This document shows, piece after piece, positions 1 to 4,991 of a stretch of 8,730 nucleotides of DNA (within the stretch, counting starts at the first letter, position 1; each line of letters starts with the position of its first letter). The notes below the pieces were generated by a model. That model saw nothing but the letters and a program-made list of their open reading frames with translations. It ran no database searches and was not told the origin of the DNA. The translations under genes and the position numbers were made by a program. The stretch spans positions 1-8,730 of the forward strand of contig CAMLRA010000170.1 of the NCBI GenBank assembly GCA_946482325.1. Direction: 5' to 3'. The DNA is from an uncultured Chromatiaceae bacterium. GTDB lineage: Bacteria > Pseudomonadota > Gammaproteobacteria > Enterobacterales > Alteromonadaceae.

Positions 1-2
1 TG

Positions 3-803
3 TTACCGTTTGAGTCCACCAACCTCGACTTGAGCCTGGAATATTATTACGGCGAAGGCAGTTATGCCGCGGTCGGTTATTTCCGCAAAGACGTTGATAA
101 CTTTATCCAGACTACAATTACCGAAACCACCATCGAAGGTTTGCGCGACATCCTGAATGGCCCACGCTATAAAAAAGCCGTCGCGGATATCGTCGCCCGT
201 GGCGAACAAGCCACCAGCAGCGCGATTTATGCGCAAATGCTGGCGAATGGTAACGGCAATGCGCAGGGCAAAATTGAACCGGCAGCCGATGACCCACTGA
301 TGGTGTGGCAAATCAGTCAGCCGGCCAATACCGACAGTAAAGCAGTGGATGGTTTTGAAGTCGCCTTCCAGCATTTACTGGGTGAAACTGGTTTTGGTGT
401 CGGCGCCAACGCCACTTTTGTGCAGGGTGACGTTGAGTTTGACGTGATGAGCTTAAGCCAACAAGCGCCGCTGACCGGTTTAAGTGATTCCGCCAACCTG
501 CAGCTGTTTTATGAAAAAGACGGCCTGTCGGTCAAAGTCACGTACGCCTGGCGCGATTCTTACCTGATTGGTGTCGGTCAGGCGCAGGGTTCCAGCGACG
601 CGCCGCCGCAGTTTGCTGAAACCTTCGGCCAGTGGGACTTAAGCGTCAACTACGACGTGCTGCCAGAGCTGACCGTGTTCCTTGAGGGCATCAACCTGAA
701 CAACGAAACCGAACGCGGTTACGGCCGTTTCGAAGAGCAGTTCCTGTTTGCCCGCCAGTACGGCCCACGTGTGGCACTGGGTGTACGTTACCGGCTGGAA
801 TAA
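3..803 (+). CDS. TonB-dependent outer-membrane receptor, C-terminal part (5' end outside the window)
   Basis: This is the last 266 residues of a TonB-dependent receptor, an outer-membrane beta-barrel that takes up large substrates using energy passed on by TonB-ExbBD. The reading frame is open from the first full codon (position 3) and has no real start here; the TTG at 30 lies inside the protein. The visible start (LPFESTNLDLSLEYYYGEGS, followed by a YFRKDVDNFI stretch) is the late-barrel signature of receptors of the Xanthomonas/Caulobacter/Alteromonas type. After it come amphipathic strands and a final strand ending LGVRYRLE. The last residue is Glu, where most barrel proteins end in Phe or Trp. 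No plug domain or TonB box can be seen, so the ligand cannot be read directly. The arabinan-degrading genes further along suggest an oligosaccharide, but the intervening permease and AT-rich patch make that link uncertain. A strong terminator follows. Confidence 0.93.
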   Translation, partial: LPFESTNLDLSLEYYYGEGSYAAVGYFRKDVDNFIQTTITETTIEGLRDILNGPRYKKAVADIVARGEQATSSAIYAQMLANGNGNAQGKIEPAADDPLMVWQISQPANTDSKAVDGFEVAFQHLLGETGFGVGANATFVQGDVEFDVMSLSQQAPLTGLSDSANLQLFYEKDGLSVKVTYAWRDSYLIGVGQAQGSSDAPPQFAETFGQWDLSVNYDVLPELTVFLEGINLNNETERGYGRFEEQFLFARQYGPRVALGVRYRLE

Positions 804-879
804 GCGCTTCGCCTGTATTGCCGGACAGCGCCGGGAACCAGGTACCGGCACGTTCGGCTTACAGTCCTTGCACGGACAT

Positions 880-908
880 AAAAAACGCGGCTGATGCCGC
901 GTTTTTTT
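880..908. terminator. Bidirectional intrinsic terminator between convergent genes
   Basis: A perfect 6-bp GC stem (cgcggc 886-891 with gccgcg 896-901) encloses the loop tgat. Six As precede it (880-885) and seven Ts follow it (902-908), and these can extend the stem to 12 bp. The symmetry gives a U-tract on either strand. It lies 76 bp after the receptor stop and about 50 bp beyond the stop of the opposing permease, so it probably ends both transcripts. Confidence 0.93.
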
Positions 909-958
909 ATTGGTTTTTGCCTTAGAGAAAGCCGGTCGTTTGCTGTGCTCAACAGCCC

Positions 959-1660
959 TTACAGCAGCACCGACAACAGGCCGGCAGCAAAAGCGACCAG
1001 CAAAATCAGCTGGCGTAACCGCCGGCCATGCAGGAACCGGCCAACATAACCGGACATGCCCCACCCCAGTAACAACGCCGGCACCGATTGCAGGAACAGC
1101 CACAAATCAGCCCAACCGGAAATACCGCCAAGCCACAGCACCACCATGCCGAAGATATTGATATAAAGGAAAAATACACTGAGATTGGCATTTCTGAGCC
1201 GGGCATCGGCGTGCTGATACAACAGCCCCATCGGCGCACCACCGGCGGATGTTGCTGTGCCCATAAACCCGGAAAAAATCCCGGCGATGAGGTTATTCCG
1301 CCCACTTAATGCCGGCCGGGCGCCGATCATGGATAACAGCACCGCAATCACAATCAGCGCGCCAAATAACTTGCGGTACTGGGCAAACACCAATACAGAC
1401 ATCAACAGCGCCGCCCCCAGTACGCCAATAGTGCCACCTGCCAGCGCATAACCGGTTTGCCGCCACTGCAGATCCTGATGATTACGCAGTGACATCAGCA
1501 ACGTCAGCAGTAAAGCATTGAGGATCATCGGCCCAGGCACATATTGCGGTGCCAGCAGAAACAGCAAAGGCGCACTGAACAGGCCAAGACCAAAACCCAG
1601 TAAGCCCTGCAGACAAGCGCCAATCAGCAGGATCAGGTTTACCAGCAACACTTCGACCAA
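959..1660 (-). CDS. TauE/SafE-family membrane permease (TSUP family)
   Basis: A 233-residue, very hydrophobic inner-membrane protein with about 7-8 predicted helices. It shows the two-half architecture of the TauE/SafE (DUF81) family. The first glycine-rich half-signature is GLLGFGLGLFSAPLL (about residues 19-33); the second is GIFSGFMGTATSAGGAPMG (about 127-145). A short basic loop (GRFLHGRRLRQ) lies near the C-terminus. Characterised relatives export or import sulfite, sulfonates or sulfoacetate, but most members are of unknown substrate and this one has no sulfur genes nearby. The start chosen is TTG at 1660 because GGAG (plus-strand ctcc at 1669-1672) stands 8 nt before it; the frame stays open upstream to 1706 without an ATG. 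An ATG at 1700 begins a different frame (see findings). Length fits the family. An AT-rich promoter-like element lies about 50 bp upstream and is shared with the symporter gene. Confidence 0.87.
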   Translation of the reverse strand: MVEVLLVNLILLIGACLQGLLGFGLGLFSAPLLFLLAPQYVPGPMILNALLLTLLMSLRNHQDLQWRQTGYALAGGTIGVLGAALLMSVLVFAQYRKLFGALIVIAVLLSMIGARPALSGRNNLIAGIFSGFMGTATSAGGAPMGLLYQHADARLRNANLSVFFLYINIFGMVVLWLGGISGWADLWLFLQSVPALLLGWGMSGYVGRFLHGRRLRQLILLVAFAAGLLSVLL

Positions 1661-1707
1661 ACAGACGGCTCCGGAAAAAAGACTGCAGCAGGGCTGCCAT
1701 TGAATTT

Positions 1708-1724
1708 AAATATTATAATACAAA
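1708..1724 (-). promoter_or_regulatory. Promoter/operator-like element upstream of the TauE-like gene
   Basis: Read towards the permease, the sequence is TTTGTATTATAATAT (plus positions 1710-1724). It contains a perfect TATAAT -10 hexamer (complement of 1712-1717), which would start a transcript near 1704 and give a leader of about 44 nt. The half TTGTATTA is one arm of the ideal palindrome TTGTATTATAATACAA; here the other arm matches at five of eight positions. The same 15 bp occur in front of the symporter gene at 4895-4909. No good -35 hexamer is evident. Its role as an operator is inferred. Confidence 0.5.
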
Positions 1725-1832
1725 TAAAGAAATGCAAGTGAAGACATTTACTTACAGAGATTTAGTGAGTTGATGTTGCAGATCTTTTGGAAGATTTCAG
1801 TTGGAAAGGCCCGAATAGTCCGATGATAGCGG

Positions 1833-1924
1833 CAAAGCAAACATCACCACCACAGCGTTCGCCCGTTCGCGCCTCCCGCGCTCACTTTTGATCGCTCACC
1901 CCGTGGTTGCCGATGTTCGCTTTG
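1833..1924. repeat. Imperfect inverted repeat / long stem-loop
   Basis: CAAAGCAAACATC (1834-1846) pairs with GATGTTCGCTTTG (1912-1924) at 12 of 13 positions. The pairing can continue inwards through CACCAC (about 1847-1852) against GTGGTTG (about 1903-1909) with a small bulge. The enclosed loop of about 50 nt is itself rich in short repeats. The overall size resembles an integron-type recombination site, but I see no matching RYYYAAC/GTTRRRY ends, so I describe only the structure. Confidence 0.5.
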
Positions 1925-2149
1925 TTGAAGTTTGGCGACAGCTGGTTTGGGCGAATTGCGGTTGTTCAAAATCGGAGAGCTTGATAGAAAAGTTAGTTCG
2001 GTTGCGGGCAATGTTTATTCGGTACTTCCATCAATAGGTGACATCCGAAATATTTACTTTCGAGCAGATTCAGATTTAATCTCCAAATGAAGTTAATCCA
2101 AAGGTTGAGTTACTAAACTTTCCGCCCAGATCTAAGAAGGAATTACAAA

Positions 2150-2479
2150 GTGATTAATCGTATATTTGTATATGGCACTCTTGCCCCCGGAAGACCAAAT
2201 GCCCATGTCCTCAGTCACTTGGATGGCTCGTGGCTGAATGCAACCATCCGTGGTCATCTTGTACAAGCCGGCTGGGGCGCGGAGCAAGGTTATCCGGGCG
2301 TTGTCATAGATGCTAAAGGTGGTGTTGTTGAGGGATTCATCTTGTCGTCCGAAGGACTGCAACACGAGTGGCAACGGCTTGATGAATTCGAAGGTGAGCA
2401 ATATCAACGTGTTGTGACTAAAGCCTCACTTGAAGATGGTCAGTTGGTTGAGGTCTACGTGTATCAACTAAGACGTTGA
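2150..2479 (+). CDS. Gamma-glutamylcyclotransferase-like (AIG2/GGCT-fold) protein
   Basis: A 109-residue cytoplasmic protein of the AIG2-like / gamma-glutamylcyclotransferase fold. Family members cyclise gamma-glutamyl amines or amides to 5-oxoproline, though most small bacterial ones have no proven substrate. Signatures are FVYGTLAPGR at residues 6-15 (the YGTL substrate loop), GYPGVV at 47-52, VEGFIL at 60-65 and LDEFEGEQYQR at 77-87; Glu81 is the expected catalytic acid. The start is GTG at 2150, with AAGGA (2137-2141) 8 nt before it; there is no nearby ATG alternative. It stands alone, divergent from the permease and inside AT-richer DNA. Its codons (ATA, AGA, CCC, GGA) look unlike those of the flanking genes, which suggests acquisition from elsewhere. 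It has no obvious part in sugar use. Confidence 0.85.
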   Translation: MINRIFVYGTLAPGRPNAHVLSHLDGSWLNATIRGHLVQAGWGAEQGYPGVVIDAKGGVVEGFILSSEGLQHEWQRLDEFEGEQYQRVVTKASLEDGQLVEVYVYQLRR

Positions 2480-2480
2480 A

Positions 2481-2497
2481 AATAGATTTCCTCTATT
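2481..2497 (+). terminator. Weak AT-rich hairpin after the cyclotransferase-like gene
   Basis: AATAGA (2481-2486) and TCTATT (2492-2497) form a 6-bp stem around TTTCC, starting 1 nt after the stop codon. The stem is poor in GC and lacks a long U-tract, so it is at best a weak terminator. Confidence 0.25.
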
Positions 2498-2804
2498 AGT
2501 TCACCGGATGAATCATGACCTCAGTAACTCCAGTTAGAAGCCCACCGACACAATGAAGTCAGCTAGTGCAACCAACCACCCGCTGGAGCGAACCGATGAA
2601 AATTGTTGATTTAAGGTTTAATATTGCGAAGACTCAACCGGAATGAGTGTTTGAGCGCCGCGCGAGTTGCGTTTTCGCTTCAGATCTGCATTTTTTAGTT
2701 GGTTTTCGAGCGGAACCGTGGTGCCTTTTCTTTAGGTCCGTTTTTTTGCAAGATACCATCGGAAGCAGTTCGATTGAACAACTTTAGCGGTTCCCAGAGG
2801 TTGA

Positions 2805-3128
2805 ATGGCGCAGTCATTCATCAAAGAAATGGATTCACCGTCAGGTGAAATCTTTGCTATGCAATCTCACCACAAGGTGGAATTATTCAAACACCCAGGG
2901 GAAGACTATAGGACGAATGTCTGCAACTGGTACAAATCCACTATCCGATGGAGTGGTACTTTTCGTGAAAGTGGTGGTGCGATTGACTTGCAACACGTGG
3001 TAAGGGCAGCGACGCCGTACGGGGCGTTTATAAAACGCCCGCTCTTGGCACAATGCTGCCCTGGCACTCACCACCCGCCTTCACGTAATAAAAAAACTCT
3101 GGCTACACCCAGCCGCCATCGACTATGA
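2805..3128 (+). CDS. Doubtful hypothetical ORF
   Basis: A 107-codon frame starting at an ATG with GAGG 4 nt before it. I recognise no family. The first two thirds look protein-like (for example EIFAMQSHHKVELFKHPG), but the last third is rich in Pro, His, Arg and Lys, runs through a perfect hairpin at 3022-3040 and overlaps the end of the convergent dehydrogenase by 26 bp. That suggests chance reading at least at the 3' end. It could be a remnant of a longer gene within the AT-richer patch, or not a gene at all. No signal peptide or membrane segment is visible. Confidence 0.2.
   Translation: MAQSFIKEMDSPSGEIFAMQSHHKVELFKHPGEDYRTNVCNWYKSTIRWSGTFRESGGAIDLQHVVRAATPYGAFIKRPLLAQCCPGTHHPPSRNKKTLATPSRHRL
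3022..3040. other. Perfect short hairpin downstream of the dehydrogenase
   Basis: GGGCGTTT (3022-3029) and AAACGCCC (3033-3040) form an 8-bp stem with the loop ATA. It lies about 65 nt after the dehydrogenase stop in the direction of transcription but has no U-tract on either strand, so it is not a classic intrinsic terminator. It could stabilise the 3' end of the operon mRNA. Confidence 0.4.
3090..3112 (-). terminator. Possible weak terminator overlapping the dehydrogenase stop
   Basis: On the minus strand a short 4-bp stem (CTGG/CCAG, plus 3099-3112) spans the TAG stop and is followed after two bases by seven Us (plus A-run 3090-3096). The stem is short, so efficiency would be low; the hairpin at 3022-3040 may act with it. 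Confidence 0.3.
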
Positions 3129-3885
3129 CACTTTGCGACGTCAGCATCCGGCTGTCGTCGGCGGCGAGAAACAGCGCCATATCGCAAATGTCGTCGGGTT
3201 GCAGTGACTGTTTGATGGCCTGATGCTGGTGGATTTCTTTGACACTGTCGGCATCGAGCCAACGGGCGAGCTGGCGTTCGGTCATCACCCAACCGGGGAT
3301 CAAGCTGTTGACACGGATCTGGTCAGCGCCGTAACGGCCGGCCAGCGTACGGGTTAAACCTTCAATCGCCGCTTTGGCGGTAGTGTAGGCCGGCATGCAG
3401 GTTTGTTTGATGCGCCAACTGATAGAACCAAGGTTAATAATGCTGCCGCCGCCGAGTTGCTGCATTTGCGGAAGTATGGCCTGCGAAGCAAAAAAATAAT
3501 GGCGTAAATTCACCGCGAAACGCTCATCCCAGTACTCAACACTGAGCTCTTCAACCTGATGGCGGGTATCGTCGGCGGCATTATTAATCAGCACGCTGAT
3601 CAGACCAAACTGCTGTTGCGCCCGGCTGATGCAAGCCTGCAAAGCTTCAATATCGCGGATATCACAGGGTAAAAACAACGGCGTGGTTAAATCTGCGCTG
3701 TTGCAGCGCTGCACCAGCGCCTCGGCGGCGTCGCGGGCAATATCGACAAAAGCGACTTTGGCGCCCTGCAGATAAAAGCGCTCAACCATGCGGGCGCCGA
3801 TGCCGGTGCCACCGCCGGTGATAAACACCACTTTGCCACGCAGACTGGGATATTGGGCTTTTTGATTCAGGTCCTGCTGCATCAT
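3103..3885 (-). CDS. NAD-dependent pentose/aldose 1-dehydrogenase, SDR family (XylB-like)
   Basis: A 260-residue cytoplasmic short-chain dehydrogenase. It closely resembles, from memory, the Caulobacter D-xylose 1-dehydrogenase XylB in the stretches YPSLRGKVVFITGGGTGIGA, NNAADDTRHQ, YWDERFAVNLRHYFF and GSISW. Such enzymes oxidise an aldose at C1 to its lactone, opening a Weimberg-type non-phosphorylating route. Visible motifs are the dinucleotide site TGGGTGIG (residues 23-30), Asp48 at the end of the second strand (favours NAD over NADP), CDIRD (74-78), NNA (101-103) and the catalytic set Asn126, Ser154, Tyr167, Lys171. The protein ends VIVDGGWV. Next to arabinan-degrading genes the likely substrate is L-arabinose, but D-xylose, D-galactose or L-fucose cannot be excluded. 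Two adjacent ATGs (3885, 3882) follow AGGA; the second has the more usual spacing. It lies 17 bp after the regulator gene and should be cotranscribed with it. Confidence 0.9.
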   Translation of the reverse strand: MMQQDLNQKAQYPSLRGKVVFITGGGTGIGARMVERFYLQGAKVAFVDIARDAAEALVQRCNSADLTTPLFLPCDIRDIEALQACISRAQQQFGLISVLINNAADDTRHQVEELSVEYWDERFAVNLRHYFFASQAILPQMQQLGGGSIINLGSISWRIKQTCMPAYTTAKAAIEGLTRTLAGRYGADQIRVNSLIPGWVMTERQLARWLDADSVKEIHQHQAIKQSLQPDDICDMALFLAADDSRMLTSQSVIVDGGWV

Positions 3886-3902
3886 TTTTCCTGCGCCGGC
3901 GC

Positions 3903-4619
3903 TTAACTGCGGCGTTTGATTTCAGCTTCGATAAAGCTCATCGCTTCGTCGATAAGATGCGTCATCAGATTTTTTGCCCGCTCCGGCTGGCGATTGCGGA
4001 TAGCGAGGCAGATTTTGGCGTGATCTTCAGCCACTGCGACGTCATTGGCTTTGGCCGGCGTGGTGTGCTGAATACTGACATTCAGTGCCGTGCGGATAAA
4101 ATCACGTAGCTGGAAAAAGAACCGGTTGCGGCTGGCAAATAACACGCTGGTATGAAAGGCCAGGTCGGCATCATGCATGCTGGCGCTGGGGTCTGTGGCT
4201 GCAGTGCGCATGGCTTCTACCGCTTTTTCAATCTGATCAATATCTTCGTCGCGGGCAAATTCGGCGGCAAGCGCAGCGGCCTGTGGTTCAATCGCCAGAC
4301 GCATTTGCAGAAATTCTTTTAATACATGCAAAGACGGGCTGCTGTCGAGCAACCAGCTTAACACGCTGGTGTCGTACAAGTTCCAGTTGCTTGGTTGTTC
4401 AACACTGATACCCTGACGTGGCCGTGATGAGATCAGGCCTTTGGCCGCCAGCATCTTCACCGCTTCGCGCACAGCAGTACGGCTGATGCCGTATTCTTCG
4501 CACAGCTGCGCTTCGGTCGGTAAACCGGATTCACAGCTGTATTCACCCGCCACTATGGCCCGGCCCAAATCGTTGGTAACCTGCTCGGATAAATTTAAAT
4601 TTTCGATGATGCGAACCAT
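3903..4619 (-). CDS. GntR-family transcriptional regulator, FadR/FCD subfamily
   Basis: A 238-residue DNA-binding regulator. The N-terminal winged helix-turn-helix covers about residues 8-75, with the family core LPTEAQLCEEYGISRTAVRE at 33-52 and the wing SSRPRQG at 64-70. The C-terminal all-helical FCD ligand domain covers about 97-228. Its expected metal-binding set is present: Asp152 and His156 (in DLAFH), His200 and His221. FCD regulators usually bind organic or sugar acids, which fits control of an aldose-oxidation operon by an aldonate or a later intermediate. The start at 4619 is chosen because GGAGGAG stands 5 nt upstream; the longer frame from an ATG at 4673 would add 18 unconserved residues without a ribosome site. 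It is first in an operon with the dehydrogenase and divergent from the symporter, so it probably represses across the shared 372-bp region. The ligand and operator are unproven. Confidence 0.93.
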   Translation of the reverse strand: MVRIIENLNLSEQVTNDLGRAIVAGEYSCESGLPTEAQLCEEYGISRTAVREAVKMLAAKGLISSRPRQGISVEQPSNWNLYDTSVLSWLLDSSPSLHVLKEFLQMRLAIEPQAAALAAEFARDEDIDQIEKAVEAMRTAATDPSASMHDADLAFHTSVLFASRNRFFFQLRDFIRTALNVSIQHTTPAKANDVAVAEDHAKICLAIRNRQPERAKNLMTHLIDEAMSFIEAEIKRRS

Positions 4620-4631
4620 GGAGGCTCCTCC
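4620..4631 (-). promoter_or_regulatory. Self-complementary ribosome-binding site of the regulator gene
   Basis: The mRNA reads GGAGGAGCCTCC directly before AUG. The Shine-Dalgarno GGAGGAG (plus 4625-4631) is followed by a spacer CCTCC complementary to it, so the site can fold on itself (4-bp stem with a 4-nt loop) or pair between two transcripts. It also decides the start codon at 4619. Confidence 0.6.
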
Positions 4632-4894
4632 AGACAAGGTTGGGTGGCGTCTGTTTGCCGTTTTGCCTGTCATATTAACATATGTTGTGACGATATCTGT
4701 CCGTCAACCGACAACTACAACCGGACATTGCGATGTATGTCTGTGCCGGACCGGTCACAACGTCGACACCTTTCCCCACCAAATTGCCGAAAAACCAAAT
4801 GAAATTCAAGCTTTAAAGCCGGTTTACCCGTTAAATCCACCCAGGTTCGAGCCTGAGATTCACTGCGGTTTCTCCAAGGCTTTCCATTCCTAAT

Positions 4895-4911
4895 TTTGTA
4901 TTATAATATGC
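4895..4911 (+). promoter_or_regulatory. Promoter/operator-like element upstream of the symporter
   Basis: TTTGTATTATAATAT (4895-4909) holds a perfect -10 hexamer TATAAT (4902-4907), placing a transcript start near 4914 and a leader of about 78 nt. The half TTGTATTA (4896-4903) is one arm of an ideal 16-bp palindrome; the second arm, TAATATGC, matches at the first five positions. No consensus -35 is seen (best is TTTCCA at 4881-4886, spacing 15). The same 15 bp lie in front of the TauE-like gene. Confidence 0.55.
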
Positions 4912-4991
4912 TTTAAAAATAATCATTGCCGGTGCTGGTCGGTGTGTTGCGCTGCCGCCCGAAAACTGGCTTCACAATAAGGACAGAGGGC

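Larger units (their letters stand above)
1661..2149. other. Gene-poor AT-rich intergenic region, 489 bp
   Basis: No credible reading frame with a ribosome-binding site was found on either strand between the permease start and the cyclotransferase-like gene. The permease-proximal end holds the shared TATAAT-containing element (1708-1724). The middle holds an imperfect long hairpin (1833-1924) and short direct repeats (CGCTCAC at 1879-1885 and 1893-1899; GTTCGCCC/GTTCGCGC in tandem near 1857-1872). The remainder, about 1960-2135, is plain AT-rich sequence with no clear promoter. Base composition differs visibly from the GC-richer flanking genes. Confidence 0.6.
2480..3102. other. Gene-poor region, 623 bp, with no secure gene
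   Basis: Between the cyclotransferase-like gene and the 3' end of the dehydrogenase the sequence is AT-richer than its surroundings. It contains only one long frame, the doubtful ORF from 2805, and a 16-codon ORF at 2596-2646 preceded by GGAG. There is no tRNA-like fold, no transposase fragment and no repeat array that I can recognise. A perfect 8-bp hairpin lies at 3022-3040. The patch may be decayed insert DNA. Confidence 0.55.
4620..4991. promoter_or_regulatory. Divergent control region between regulator operon and symporter
   Basis: This 372-bp stretch has no credible gene. Regulator side: the 10-bp palindrome AACATATGTT (4677-4686) overlaps an AT-rich possible -10 for the minus strand. 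TTGTGAC (4685-4691) is repeated inverted as GTCACAA (4754-4760), and TGTCCG (4698-4703) inverted as CGGACA (4722-4727); GACCGGTC (4749-4756) is an 8-bp palindrome. Symporter side: the TATAAT-containing element at 4895-4911. These are the natural places for the FCD regulator to bind, but which one it uses cannot be told from one copy. Confidence 0.5.

Noticed and set aside
639..1305. Several overlapping frames on both strands across the receptor end and the permease gene
   Set aside because: They are out-of-frame shadows, cross the terminator, and show no family signatures or ribosome sites.
1833..1924. Integron attC site
   Set aside because: The stem-loop size is suggestive, but the terminal RYYYAAC and GTTRRRY boxes are not found at its ends and no integrase gene is visible.
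2596..2646. 16-residue ORF (MKIVDLRFNIAKTQPE) with GGAG 7 nt upstream, faintly like the start of an enolase-superfamily dehydratase
   Set aside because: Too short to judge, with no continuation of a dehydratase in any frame after the stop; likely chance.
4620..4673. Longer N-terminus of the FCD regulator from the ATG at 4673
   Set aside because: The extra 18 residues are unlike the family, there is no ribosome site before that ATG, and a strong GGAGGAG precedes the ATG at 4619.
4742..4759. CRP-like site TGTG...TCACA
   Set aside because: The spacing gives an 18-bp rather than a 16-bp site and the inner bases do not fit the consensus.
4926..4991. Longer symporter starting at a TTG at 4926
   Set aside because: The added 22 residues are Arg-rich and not membrane-like, while AAGGA sits at the right distance from the ATG at 4992 and the shorter form has the usual SSS N-terminus.
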